Positions 46,256 to 55,750 are shown, counted from the first letter of the stretch. The stretch is 64,000 nucleotides of DNA from CAZABG01 sp964483465 (GCA_964483465.1 CAZABG010000001.1:1-64000); one strand, 5' to 3'. Numbers and translations: made by a program. The notes: generated from the sequence alone by a model not told the origin.

Positions 46256-46572
46256 AAAGCCTCATAAAAAAAAGTTGAGAGCAAAATTTTCTAGTAAGTA
46301 GTAACAAAAAAAAAGAATTAGTATCATTACAAATATTTTATTAACATTCTAATTTAAATTTTATATTTATAAACAAGCCAGTTTTTCCCTTAGTAATACA
46401 TCATTAATTGGAATTCATGTTGAAGAGGGAGAAACTACATTTATTGTGATTATCGATGTATTCAAGTTATTATATTTATCGCTAAGAGGAATGTATTCCA
46501 CCTGCTCACTGTTAAAAATGGCGGCGCTTAAAAAAGCTCCCCATTTTTGCGTATTTGAGGTAAAAGTTAACC
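46256..46572. other. gene-free interval
   Basis: 317 bp, A+T-rich, between the divergent zinc-ribbon and hydrolase genes. It should contain both promoters. No frame or repeat of note is visible. Confidence 0.5.
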
Positions 46573-47412
46573 ATGCTCAAATTATTATTTCTTCTATTTG
46601 CGGGATTTTTGCAGGCTGAACTCGTTGATATCGGTAACGGCCGAAACATCTATTTACAATGTGAGGGAAAAGGAACTCCCCCTGTTGTGTTAATTTCGGG
46701 AAGAAGCGATCGCGCGGATATTTGGAAAAAAGTAATCGAGGGCGTTAGCAAACGCACACTCGTTTGCGCCTACGATCGGCCAGGGACCGTTACAATCGAG
46801 GGAGGCAGGATTAAAAACAGCCGTTCAACGGAAACTCCCCAGCCGCGCACAGTTAGGCAAGCGGTAGATGATTTACATGCTGTATTAAAGGGAGTAAAAG
46901 GTCCTTACGTGCTCGTCGCCCACTCTTATGGAGGATTGATAGCAAGGCTCTATGCTCAAACGTATCCTAAAGAAGTTATAGGCCTTGTCCTGGTAGATAC
47001 TCTAACCGAGCTGCTTTATAAAACACTAAATGAAAAAGATAGAGCAGAATGGGCGAAGTTAAATAACTATTACTCCGAAGATCTGGATAAAGTCATCGTT
47101 CAGGAAAGAATAGATTTAATCAAAAGTTTAGAAGAAATGGGACAGGACGTTACCGTTCCCGCCATAGTTCTTACGTCAGATGAGCCGTACGATTTCAATG
47201 AATTGATTAAACAGGGAATATTGCCGAAAGGAACGCCCGTAGAATTTGGAGATGTCGTCTTTAAAGCCCATTTAAAATCTCAAGAGGAGCTTGCCAAGCG
47301 TTTCAAAGCCAAACATATCACAAATACCTACTCTGGCCATTACATACAGGTTGAACAGCCCCAATTGGTAATAGACGCAATATTAGAGTTAGTTAATAGC
47401 GCTAAAAATTAA
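46573..47412 (+). CDS. exported alpha/beta hydrolase
   Basis: 279 residues with a short signal peptide (MLKLLFLLFAGFLQAE). The core has VVLISGRSDRADIW (oxyanion region), CAYDRPG, the nucleophile elbow VAHSYGGLIARLYA with Ser, LVLVDTLTE and a late His in SGHYIQVEQP. The catalytic triad looks complete. The substrate could be an ester or lipid; nothing in the neighbourhood decides. Confidence 0.87.
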   Translation: MLKLLFLLFAGFLQAELVDIGNGRNIYLQCEGKGTPPVVLISGRSDRADIWKKVIEGVSKRTLVCAYDRPGTVTIEGGRIKNSRSTETPQPRTVRQAVDDLHAVLKGVKGPYVLVAHSYGGLIARLYAQTYPKEVIGLVLVDTLTELLYKTLNEKDRAEWAKLNNYYSEDLDKVIVQERIDLIKSLEEMGQDVTVPAIVLTSDEPYDFNELIKQGILPKGTPVEFGDVVFKAHLKSQEELAKRFKAKHITNTYSGHYIQVEQPQLVIDAILELVNSAKN

Positions 47413-47492
47413 TATAGATTATTAATATTACGTTAAGATTTTACTTTAAATAAATTATAGTTGATATACTTATCCCTTAATTAAGGAATAAA

Positions 47493-48602
47493 ATGTCAAT
47501 TACAGTTGGAACATACAATGTCGGCAAACCGGATGATCGAAAGCTTGATGCCTGGGACACAAGGAAAGATAAATTAATTTCAAATATCGTCCAGTCGAAC
47601 CTTGACGTCGTTTGCCTGCAAGAATTAAATACGAGTCTGCCCATGCGTCAATGGTGGGCAGAACAGCTAAATAAAGCCGGCTACGCTTTCCATTTTAATT
47701 CCTGCAAAGAAAAATCAGGCGTTGGTCTTATCTATAAAAAAGATAAATTCTCTCTTAAGCAAGAGACGAAAGAAGTATTCAACGCAGGCGAACACAAAAG
47801 AGCGGTCGTTCAAGTAGACCTGCAAAATATCGCTACCGCAAAAACCGTCCGTGTTGCGTCGCTTCACCTTTATGGCGGACCCGATAAAACCCTTGCCAAT
47901 CAACAGATCGATCATTTTAGGAAGATCGCGGAATCCAACGATAATGGTGTTTCGCAAATTATCCTTGCGGGCGATTTTAACGCGGAAAGCTATGATCAGC
48001 CCTGCAGAAAACTTGCTCAAAAGACCGACTACGCCTACAAAACGGTCGAGAAGAATAAACAAGGGGAAAAAATAATCACCACATCCGGCAGCAAAAGAAA
48101 AATTGATTGGATTTATGTCGGCCATAAAAATCCCAACGACCAGGAAAATCTTGAGCCCATTTCTCTTCTCAATCAAAATGCGCGTGCAAGCGATCATTAC
48201 CTCCATGCGATTAAAGTGACAAAAAATAAAGTTCTTGGCGATTACGGTCCTAGCGAAAGATCAATCCCTTTTCCAGCTGAACTTCAGATGAAGCTGGATC
48301 ACTATGGGCGTATCACCCGCAGGGATGTCCAAAACCACTACAATATTGATAAAGACAAGGCAAGCGAGAATATTAACTTTTGGATCGGCGAGGGCGTACT
48401 TGTTCAAAACGGGAAAGGGAGGGACACGATTTATGTTTCCCCAAATCAAAAAACCGTGACAAGACCCTCAAAAGTAAAGGAACGCGATTGCTTATCGAGC
48501 TTCCTTCATTGCTTTACTGCGTTTTTCTCGGCTCTCGCAATGGCCCTATCTTCCAATCATCATGGAAGGCATTCTTACGTGCATAGAAGACGATACCATT
48601 AA
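47493..48602 (+). CDS. endonuclease/exonuclease/phosphatase-family protein with C-terminal extension
   Basis: 369 residues. EEP-fold motifs are all present: GTYNVG, VVCLQELNTS with the metal Glu, VASLHLYGG, LAGDFNAE, KIDWIYVG and ASDHYLHAIKV with the catalytic His. After residue 250 a winged-helix-like segment follows (LDHYGRITRRDVQNHYNIDK) and the protein ends with a hydrophobic stretch and a His/Arg-rich tail (HHGRHSYVHRRRYH). Compared with the relative at 41003-42424 its active site is intact. No signal peptide is seen. Confidence 0.8.
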   Translation: MSITVGTYNVGKPDDRKLDAWDTRKDKLISNIVQSNLDVVCLQELNTSLPMRQWWAEQLNKAGYAFHFNSCKEKSGVGLIYKKDKFSLKQETKEVFNAGEHKRAVVQVDLQNIATAKTVRVASLHLYGGPDKTLANQQIDHFRKIAESNDNGVSQIILAGDFNAESYDQPCRKLAQKTDYAYKTVEKNKQGEKIITTSGSKRKIDWIYVGHKNPNDQENLEPISLLNQNARASDHYLHAIKVTKNKVLGDYGPSERSIPFPAELQMKLDHYGRITRRDVQNHYNIDKDKASENINFWIGEGVLVQNGKGRDTIYVSPNQKTVTRPSKVKERDCLSSFLHCFTAFFSALAMALSSNHHGRHSYVHRRRYH

Positions 48603-48662
48603 ACGAAGTAAGCCCTTATATTAGTTTTATCCAAACATGGGTATACCCAAAGGGCTTTCACT

Positions 48663-49088
48663 ATGAATATCAGTTTTCGACCTCCGCCTGACTGTGAATC
48701 CTGTTACACTCCCTACCTGAAAGAAGAAGTGGAGCTCATTCAAACGATCAAGCAAGAGATAAAAAATATGACCCCTGCGCAAGTTTGGATCAACTATTAC
48801 GAAAAGGATAGATTCGTTCGTCCAAGCGAAGAAGAGCTTCAAAACGTTGTCCGCTGCAAAAGCAGTGGCAGCACTCGCATTTTTTCTTTTAAAACAAATG
48901 ATGGGCGTTATTGGCAAATTACTCAGAATGAAGCTGAGGATTATGTGCTACAACAGCATAATGAAGAGGGCTATTCTTCTAACGAATATTGGAAAAAAAT
49001 TGACCCGAATCACTTCAGAACGGTTCTTAGTCGGACAGATTGGGAAGCTATTGAGAAAATAATCCTAAGCAAGCTTACAAGAAAATAG
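48663..49088 (+). CDS. hypothetical protein, 141 aa
   Basis: 141-residue soluble protein starting MNISFRPPPDCESCYTPYLK. It has charged helices and aromatic residues but no recognised motif. Coding composition is like its neighbours. It stands between the EEP-family gene and the GrpB-GNAT gene on the same strand, so it might be cotranscribed. Confidence 0.6.
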   Translation: MNISFRPPPDCESCYTPYLKEEVELIQTIKQEIKNMTPAQVWINYYEKDRFVRPSEEELQNVVRCKSSGSTRIFSFKTNDGRYWQITQNEAEDYVLQQHNEEGYSSNEYWKKIDPNHFRTVLSRTDWEAIEKIILSKLTRK

Positions 49089-49151
49089 ACTTTTTTTTGA
49101 AATTCGCTTTGTTTTGTAAAATCAGTAATTATTATGTTATTATAGGCTGCT

Positions 49152-50078
49152 ATGACGGATAAAATTATAGTTGTTCCTTATGATAGCGATTGGCCCAATG
49201 AGTTTGAAAAAGAAGCCGGACGGATTAAAAAAGCTTTAGGGGTAAATTGCCACGACATTCACCATATCGGTTCCACTTCAATATATGGTCTAAAAGCGAA
49301 ACCGATTATCGATATTTTGTCCGTAGTAAAAAATTTAGACTCGATTAATATCGATGCCATGAAAGCGCTTGGCTATGAATCAAAAGGCGAATACGGAGTT
49401 GCTTTTAGAAGCTTTTTTCAAAAGGGAAATCCCCGCCCCTTCAATGTGCATATCTATCAGGTGGACGACCCTGAAATAACAAGACACCTCCAATTTCGGG
49501 ATTGGCTAAGGGAAAATGACGAAGATGCCAAAAGATATGAACTTATAAAAGTTCAGCTCGCCGATAAGTTTCCGCTAGATCTCAAGCAGTATTGCATGGG
49601 CAAATCCGCTTTTGTCGATAACATCGTTTCTAAGTCAGGATTCGAGGGTTATCGCATGGTACAAGCTCTAATGGATTCAGAGTGGGAAGCCGTTAAGTAT
49701 TTTAGAAAACGTTATTTCTTCTCAAAAAATCCTGATCCTTTAATTTTAAATTTAAAAGAGCCAAGCCATATACATTTTGTTTTGTACAAAAATACCCAAA
49801 TTGCCGGCTACTGCCACCTTCAGCTTTGGAAGGATTATAGAGCGGCATTAAGAATCATTGTGATCGATGAACCTTTTCGCCATCAAGGTCTTGGAACCTT
49901 GTTCTTGAGCCTATGCGAGCGCTGGCTTAAACAAAATGGCTATAAACAGATTGTTACTTTAAGCCACCCTGACAGCTATTCATTTTATCTTAGGCGCGGC
50001 TATAGTTTAATGCCCTTTAAAGATCCTGAGGGGCTTAAAACCGATCCTCATGATATCGAGATGGGAAAACATTTATAA
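49152..50078 (+). CDS. GrpB (UPF0157) - GNAT fusion protein
   Basis: 308 residues with two enzymatic domains. Residues 1-170 are GrpB/UPF0157, a nucleotidyltransferase-like fold: VPYDSDWPNEFEKEAGRIKK, HHIGSTSIYGLKAKPIIDIL and HLQFRDWLRENDEDAKRYEL. Residues 180-308 are a GNAT acetyltransferase with VIDEPFRHQGLGTLFLSLCE and YLRRGYSLMP. GrpB-like domains are often linked to small-molecule modification; the fused pair suggests nucleotidylation plus acetylation of one substrate, an inference from fusion alone. Confidence 0.85.
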   Translation: MTDKIIVVPYDSDWPNEFEKEAGRIKKALGVNCHDIHHIGSTSIYGLKAKPIIDILSVVKNLDSINIDAMKALGYESKGEYGVAFRSFFQKGNPRPFNVHIYQVDDPEITRHLQFRDWLRENDEDAKRYELIKVQLADKFPLDLKQYCMGKSAFVDNIVSKSGFEGYRMVQALMDSEWEAVKYFRKRYFFSKNPDPLILNLKEPSHIHFVLYKNTQIAGYCHLQLWKDYRAALRIIVIDEPFRHQGLGTLFLSLCERWLKQNGYKQIVTLSHPDSYSFYLRRGYSLMPFKDPEGLKTDPHDIEMGKHL

Positions 50079-50085
50079 TAGTTAG

Positions 50086-50122
50086 AATCTAAGACAGCCA
50101 AAGTTTTCGGCCGTCTTAGATT
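50086..50122. terminator. bidirectional hairpin terminator
   Basis: AATCTAAGAC and GTCTTAGATT pair as a ten-base stem, extended by GCC/GGC, between the convergent fusion gene and the 608-residue gene. T-rich sequence follows on the plus side. Confidence 0.75.
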
Positions 50123-50130
50123 TAAATAGA

Positions 50131-51957
50131 TCACTCAGCAAGCATTTTTGTAGCAGCCGTAAGAAGTTCAGGATCTTCTTTTGAAAGCTCTACAATATGA
50201 TTTAAAAGCTGTTTTTCCTTTTGTTTATCGAGCGGCTTTTCATGCCCTTTTTGTTTTCCAATAAGCGTTTTTTCTTTACCTTCCTTTGGTGCAATTTCTG
50301 CATCAAAGATGTAGCTTTTTTTATTCTTGGTAAGAAGAGTTCCATTCGGATCCACTTCCCTTGCAGCTTCCCTAAAGCCCTGTAGACGCTTTTTGGATAA
50401 ATCGCTTTTACTGAATTGCTTTTCAAGCGTCTCAAGGCCTTCAACGGGGGTTTTCCCGTGATGCAGAACAAATTGAAGGTCTTGAATACGCTTAAAGAGG
50501 CGTCGGCGAAGCTCTTTTGCTTCATTAGTGGGAGCAAGTCCCTCATGTTCGAGCACTTCAAAATTAAGCTTAAGCTCTCCAGGGTTATCCACTATGCAGG
50601 GTGCAATACCGCGCTTGCCTTCAGGATCGGGAATGCCTCTTACAAGACGCGCGACAATATTGAATTGATAAAGCGCTTTCGTTTCTTTGTAAAACTGATC
50701 GCAAATATCAACCAAGTCGAGCCAAAGCGCATGCGCCTCCGCCGTATTTTTGACCGTAATGCAAGGATTGACATCAGACATTTCCAAATCGGTATACGTT
50801 TGAAAAGGGTGCATAATGGTTCCAACATCGCCGACTTCCACCGTTTGCTCTTCGGAGCCGAATGTATCAAATGCGGCTGCGCGCGTGATAAGAGGATAGA
50901 ACTTTCTCAATTTTTCACTCTCTGAGATGGGCTTGATGATACTTTCTGCCGCCTCCGTCACCATCAGTTTTTTCCAAATCTCTGAAATTTTATAAGGACG
51001 GACGCGTGTTGCATCTGTCGGAACTTCATTGGTTCTTTCGCAAATTGAAATCCGCATCTGAGCCTGCGTTCCCTTATCGCTTGCATCGAACGGAAACCAT
51101 TGAAATAAGAAAGATTCCTTATCCAAAGGATTTGTACCCTTAAGCTTTTCTTTTAGGTCTTTCACGTTTTTGTAATGCGTGTTGGTTCTTTTTACGAGGT
51201 AGTTGTCTACAATATTTCCGATCCTTAATTCTGCGATAAAAACAACCCCCAGATGAGCATGGATAAGCGCGTGAAAAAGATTGGGATGATGCTTATCTTT
51301 TGGAGAAAGTTTTAATTTATTTCCCTTGCCATCAACAATTTTGGCTTTAAGAATATGCGTCGAGCCGGGGCCGTCCACTTTAGAAGGCCAATAAAATCCT
51401 GTCCCAAGGCCGCCTGTCCAGGCAGCTCGTGTCAAGGTGGATGCGGATGGGGCGGCTTTGCCTAACTTTCTTAAATGGTTTTCAAACTCTACAACCTGAA
51501 CTCCTGCTGACACCTTGAACTGATCAGGCTTGCCTTTTACCGGAATAATATAATGCGCCTTATAGGCTACTTGCAATATCAGGTCTGCGCCCGGAGTTGA
51601 TATGTAGGGGTTAAAAGAATAGGATGCGCCATATTCATCATCAACACGGTCCTTCTTTTCTCTATTGCCGAAACAAGAAAAAAATCCTCCTACTCCTTCT
51701 GTCGGGCCTTTTGGCGTCCAGCCTGAAATGGGAACGGCGACAAGCTTTCGCTCAGGATTTTTAGCATTGTGTTCATTAAAACTTGTTAAAACTAAGACCG
51801 CTTGATTTTCTATATCAACCAGATCCGCTACTTTTGTCGTTGTCCGAACATTATTATTATAGCTATGCCAATCGGCATCTTTTGCTCCGACTTTTGCCGC
51901 AACTTTATTTAAGACAGCTGTCCTATTCGCATCCGCTGCTCCAAGGGGCGCTTGCAT
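50131..51957 (-). CDS. FAD-binding (PCMH-type) oxidoreductase-like protein
   Basis: 608 residues, no signal peptide. Residues about 130-270 look like an FAD-binding type 4 domain: FKVSAGVQVVEFENHLRKLG, TRAAWTGGLGTGFYW, GPGSTHILKAKIVDGKG, LFHALIHAHLGVVFIAELRI. The remaining 330 residues show no known substrate domain; the end is lysine- and glutamate-rich (KGHEKPLDKQKEKQLL). No covalent-FAD His motif is obvious, and activity is unproven. Start MQAPLGAADANRT is supported by AGGAGGTTAAT immediately upstream. Unusually long for the family. Confidence 0.45.
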   Translation of the reverse strand: MQAPLGAADANRTAVLNKVAAKVGAKDADWHSYNNNVRTTTKVADLVDIENQAVLVLTSFNEHNAKNPERKLVAVPISGWTPKGPTEGVGGFFSCFGNREKKDRVDDEYGASYSFNPYISTPGADLILQVAYKAHYIIPVKGKPDQFKVSAGVQVVEFENHLRKLGKAAPSASTLTRAAWTGGLGTGFYWPSKVDGPGSTHILKAKIVDGKGNKLKLSPKDKHHPNLFHALIHAHLGVVFIAELRIGNIVDNYLVKRTNTHYKNVKDLKEKLKGTNPLDKESFLFQWFPFDASDKGTQAQMRISICERTNEVPTDATRVRPYKISEIWKKLMVTEAAESIIKPISESEKLRKFYPLITRAAAFDTFGSEEQTVEVGDVGTIMHPFQTYTDLEMSDVNPCITVKNTAEAHALWLDLVDICDQFYKETKALYQFNIVARLVRGIPDPEGKRGIAPCIVDNPGELKLNFEVLEHEGLAPTNEAKELRRRLFKRIQDLQFVLHHGKTPVEGLETLEKQFSKSDLSKKRLQGFREAAREVDPNGTLLTKNKKSYIFDAEIAPKEGKEKTLIGKQKGHEKPLDKQKEKQLLNHIVELSKEDPELLTAATKMLAE

Positions 51958-52000
51958 ATTAACCTCCTATCAGAAAAACCTAATCAATACCTTATAGAGG

Positions 52001-52546
52001 TTAAGATCTTATTGTCAAAAAATGATAGGCGAAGAAGAGAAGAACCGCTGTTATGGAAACGATTCTTCCGGTTTGAATAATAGTTCGGCTATCGTATTGG
52101 TTTAAAAGAACAAGGGTTCCGCTAAAAATTCCGCCGAAAAGAGAAGTGAAGAAAGGCAGCATGTAATAGAAGACACCGACCATCGAAAGCTCTCCGCTTG
52201 GATTGCTATTCTGTCTGACGTGCTGATCAATATAGATACCCAAAATGAAAATGAATAACAGATTAGCGAGCATCAGTGTTTCAGGCAGATCATTATCCTG
52301 GCTTGCGCGAGGTATAATATTTCTCCAAATAGAGGCAGTTATTTGAGAGACTCCAATAAAGATAAATAGAAAAAAGCTATAGATAAACGCCATCATTAGT
52401 ATGACAAAAATGAGGCTTGTAATACGAATGCTTAAAGGCTGATCGGTATACGAAAAAGAAAAGAAGAGATATGCCGAGCTTAAAAATATAAATACTATTA
52501 AGTAAGTTGCATTTGTAACCGAGAAAAATCTGCTAAGGGTATTCAC
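52001..52546 (-). CDS. small integral membrane protein
   Basis: 181 residues with five hydrophobic segments (for example AYLFFSFSYTDQPL preceded by YLIVFIFLSS, and FVILMMAFIYSFFLFIFIGV). No family is recognised. Its ATG overlaps the oxalate decarboxylase stop by four bases, so the two are translationally coupled; it may serve oxalate or formate transport, but it looks unlike the known antiporter (OxlT), which is much larger. Confidence 0.7.
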   Translation of the reverse strand: MNTLSRFFSVTNATYLIVFIFLSSAYLFFSFSYTDQPLSIRITSLIFVILMMAFIYSFFLFIFIGVSQITASIWRNIIPRASQDNDLPETLMLANLLFIFILGIYIDQHVRQNSNPSGELSMVGVFYYMLPFFTSLFGGIFSGTLVLLNQYDSRTIIQTGRIVSITAVLLFFAYHFLTIRS

Positions 52547-53679
52547 TTGCTAAACCCCACAATGGGAACTCTTTTTTGCGGAACATTAGCGAGAACCGAC
52601 TCTTCAATATTTAAATGGGCTTTTACAAGTTCGTGGGGGGTAAAAGCAAGCCACTGCGCTAGCGGCACATCTTCAAACTTCGGCGCTTTAAACATCTCCA
52701 AAAATACAAGTTTCGTATCGCCTGTATTTTCCACATAGTGAGGCATAGACCTTGGAACCGCTCCCACATCTCCTGCTTGATAATCGAATGTTTGAGCCGA
52801 TCCGCCCGACGCAAAAACGGTCATGCGGCCTTTCCCTTCAATATAGTACTGCCATTCATCGGCATTGGGATGCCAATGAAGTTCGCGCATTCCGCCCGGC
52901 TCTATTTCAACAAGGGCGGATGCGATCGTTTTTGAAGCGGGGAAATTCGTTGAATCCATGATTCTAACCGATCCATAAGGCATTTTCATCGGTTCCAGTT
53001 TAATCATCCGATGACTGATTGAATCGGGTACAGGACCAAGGCCTTTGATTTTATCTTTTGCAAGAGGCGGCGGCACATCGCCTTTAAAAATATAAAGCTC
53101 CTCTTTTGGAATCGAATCGAATGCCGATACCGGCACATTAAAATTTTTCGCGAGAACCTCGCGCGGTGTTCTTGCCAGCCAATCGGTCAAAAGAAAAGTC
53201 TGGTTTTCATCAAACTCTCCGCTATCGAATACAAGCAAGAATTCGCAGCCTTCATCAAGCGCCTGAATCGAATGTGGAATACCCGTCGGGAAATACCAGC
53301 CCTCTCCAACGCCTACATCGTCCTGAAACGTTTTGAGGTTCTGGTCGACGATCGTAATACGGGCTCGTCCCCTTAACATATAAGCCCATTCCCCTTCCCT
53401 ATGCCAGTGCATTTCACGGATAGCGCCCGGGATGAGCATCATATTCACCCCCGCAACGTCGGGGGATGCAGGCAGCTCGCGAACAGTCGTTTGCCTTGCC
53501 CAGCCCGCCTCGGATACCCGATTGTGGCTATCGGCAAATGACCATTTTAAATTGGGTAAAGTTCCCCGATCGGTAGAGGGAGGCTTTATACGATCGGGCT
53601 GCTCAGCCTGGCGCGAAGGATTTGGCTGACTGAAGGTGAATAGTCGATTTGAATCAATTTGCTCTCTCCTATCTACCAT
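52543..53679 (-). CDS. oxdC: oxalate decarboxylase, bicupin
   Basis: 378 residues with two Mn-binding cupin domains. Domain one has REMHWHREGEWAYMLRGRAR and FPTGIPHSIQ; domain two has RELHWHPNADEWQYYIEGKG and VPRSMPHYVEN. The active-site lid, SENST in the Bacillus enzyme, reads DENQT here; its Glu, needed for decarboxylation rather than oxidation, is kept. The reaction turns oxalate into formate and CO2, using a proton, so it can relieve acid stress. No signal peptide is seen. Coupled to the small membrane protein gene downstream. Confidence 0.93.
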   Translation of the reverse strand: MVDRREQIDSNRLFTFSQPNPSRQAEQPDRIKPPSTDRGTLPNLKWSFADSHNRVSEAGWARQTTVRELPASPDVAGVNMMLIPGAIREMHWHREGEWAYMLRGRARITIVDQNLKTFQDDVGVGEGWYFPTGIPHSIQALDEGCEFLLVFDSGEFDENQTFLLTDWLARTPREVLAKNFNVPVSAFDSIPKEELYIFKGDVPPPLAKDKIKGLGPVPDSISHRMIKLEPMKMPYGSVRIMDSTNFPASKTIASALVEIEPGGMRELHWHPNADEWQYYIEGKGRMTVFASGGSAQTFDYQAGDVGAVPRSMPHYVENTGDTKLVFLEMFKAPKFEDVPLAQWLAFTPHELVKAHLNIEESVLANVPQKRVPIVGFSK

Positions 53680-53748
53680 AAAAGCCCCCTCTGGATAATA
53701 TTGTATTTATCAAAATAAAGCTTTAAATGCACCTTAAGGTTGTTATAA

Positions 53749-53766
53749 TTTGTGAACACCCTCTAA
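53749..53766. repeat. solo terminal inverted repeat of the IS5-type element
   Basis: TTTGTGAACACCCTC followed by TAA is the same as the terminal repeat of the element at 55751-56558 (plus the TTA-type target). No transposase lies next to it, so it is a remnant left by deletion or imprecise excision. Confidence 0.75.
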
Positions 53767-53908
53767 GTCCGCATGATTTTAGGAGGCCAATTTAAGCTTT
53801 GTTGATCCGGGCTACAGGAAGCCATACAATACCCCCGTATTCATCTTAAATTAACGCTATCTTAACGAAATACTAAAATTATGATGGTAAAATAATATCT
53901 TTAAAAGG

Positions 53909-55675
53909 ATGAAAATTATGAGCCTAGACTCAATGACATATTTGATGAAGTTGCACAATACTGTCGCACAGATGGACGAGTGGATAAAAAATAATCACCC
54001 AAGTTCAACTAAATCTAATGAGATTTTTAACGCTTTTATAGAGCGCATCTCGTTTAAAGGAAGCGATGCCTTTATTGCAAAAACAAAGCGGGTAATAGAA
54101 AAAGCCTCCAAGCTATCTGCCGGATTTATGATTATGCAAAGAATATTGAACACAGGCGTAAGCCTCTCTTTAGAAGAAGATGAAGAGGCCGGATTTATTG
54201 CTCCAAATACTCTTAAATTTGGCTTTACAAAACCGAAATATCTTCAAGTCTGTTTAAACGAACATATGCAACGAATATTCCATCGTTCGTCAAGAGCTGC
54301 TACATTTATTCATGAATCGTTGCATGCCTGGCATTATATTATCGATCCTGAAAAAGAAAAAAAACTAACAGAAGAAAAAGAGAATTTGCCTGATATGGAC
54401 TCTGCGGCTGAAGAGCGCGTTATCACCGGCGATCTTCATCGAAGAAATGTTAAAGATGCTGATTTTTGCTGTGAAAACACCGCTTTAAGAGAACTTGAAT
54501 ATCCGATAAGAATTAACCATAGGGGACCGGATTCACTCAACCCTGATATTCATGATATGGTTCGTCATCGTATGATTGAATCAATCTTGATTCTATCTAA
54601 GAACGAAAAAATCTCAACAGAAATTAAAAAGAACTTAACTCCTCTAGAACTTGCAATGCATCTATATTTGCTTGATGACCATCCCGAAACACAATCTGAA
54701 TGGATTAATTTAATGCATGTCCTTTTGATTAACTCTTCTCCTTCAGAACACTTTTTGAAATTAGCTATTCTAATACATGCAAAGGAATTAGTACTTCCTT
54801 TATTGAATACCGTTACTCTCTCTGATGAACTGCGTCGGCTTGCTACTCTAGATGCCGCTACAAGACAAAAATTGACATGGGAAATTCTAGAAGAGAGCAA
54901 ATGGGTAATTTCGGACGCTCGTATAGAAAACCTATATAATGAGCCTTTTGTCTGTGAATCTCAACACCCTGCTTTTTTCCTAGAACAAAAACAAGATCAA
55001 CAGCGCAAAACTGTTTCAGCTAAATTTAAAGACCATGAAAGTGTGCTTTCTCTTGATCATAAATTGGAAAAGTTTGAACCGAACCCAGATTATGATTTGG
55101 ATGATATTTATTTCGCTTGTACGGTCACAGAAAAAAAACAAAGTTCAACTAGACTTAATAGAGTTTCAGAGGAAGAACGATTCGATAAAAATACACACGG
55201 TTTTACTCTAATTGAGGTTGAACAATTTATTAAGAATCTAAATCCTAGATATATTAGAAATCTCGCTAGTATTGTAAGCAGTCAGGTTTTATCTAGTCTG
55301 CAATGTTGTTATTCTAATGATTGGGAATTAGAATATAAATTAACAGACATCCTTGAAGATAGATTTTCCTCTGTTTTATCCTCTCCCACAAATCTGATTC
55401 AAGAATTTGATGCTTTTGAAAGGCCAATTCCCTATGCGGATATTGTTATTCTAAGTGATAGCGCCGACTGTCCGATTGCCAAAGCAAATACAATTCTAAA
55501 TGGACGATATACGAGTAAGATTAAAGATTTACGAGATACGCAATTAAACCCTTTTTCTAACATTATTTGCCGTCTTCAAGTTCACCAATTATGGATCTCG
55601 ACTGTAGTAGAACTTAATTTCGTGAGTAAAATTCAGGTTAATGGAAAAGAAGTTAGCAAGGTTACAATAGGTTAA
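53909..55675 (+). CDS. putative M91 (NleD/HopH1-like) zinc metalloprotease effector
   Basis: 588 residues. Near residue 135 is FIHESLHAWHYI, a zincin HExxH site, followed by AAEERVITGDLHRR (third-ligand candidate Glu near 168) and CCENTALRELEYPIRINHRG. This series, HExxHAxH, EExRxxG, ENxxRxExxxPxR, is the arrangement I recall from enteropathogenic E. coli NleD and Pseudomonas HopH1, which are type III effectors; NleD cuts the host kinases JNK and p38. The C-terminal 380 residues are unfamiliar. ATG 53918 is an alternative start with better ribosome spacing. No signal peptide, as expected of a type III substrate. The gene is flanked by IS ends. Confidence 0.7.
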   Translation: MKIMSLDSMTYLMKLHNTVAQMDEWIKNNHPSSTKSNEIFNAFIERISFKGSDAFIAKTKRVIEKASKLSAGFMIMQRILNTGVSLSLEEDEEAGFIAPNTLKFGFTKPKYLQVCLNEHMQRIFHRSSRAATFIHESLHAWHYIIDPEKEKKLTEEKENLPDMDSAAEERVITGDLHRRNVKDADFCCENTALRELEYPIRINHRGPDSLNPDIHDMVRHRMIESILILSKNEKISTEIKKNLTPLELAMHLYLLDDHPETQSEWINLMHVLLINSSPSEHFLKLAILIHAKELVLPLLNTVTLSDELRRLATLDAATRQKLTWEILEESKWVISDARIENLYNEPFVCESQHPAFFLEQKQDQQRKTVSAKFKDHESVLSLDHKLEKFEPNPDYDLDDIYFACTVTEKKQSSTRLNRVSEEERFDKNTHGFTLIEVEQFIKNLNPRYIRNLASIVSSQVLSSLQCCYSNDWELEYKLTDILEDRFSSVLSSPTNLIQEFDAFERPIPYADIVILSDSADCPIAKANTILNGRYTSKIKDLRDTQLNPFSNIICRLQVHQLWISTVVELNFVSKIQVNGKEVSKVTIG

Positions 55676-55750
55676 TTTATATTAGCTTTGATTGGACAAA
55701 CTTTTGTTCCTATCAACAATATGAAAATATGTGCTTTGATGAATTCCTTA

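Noticed and set aside
47715..48206. Minus-strand frame of 163 codons
   Set aside because: Opposite the intact EEP-family gene; a shadow frame.
50416..50925. Plus-strand frame of 169 codons
   Set aside because: Opposite the 608-residue gene, with no start signals and random-looking sequence.
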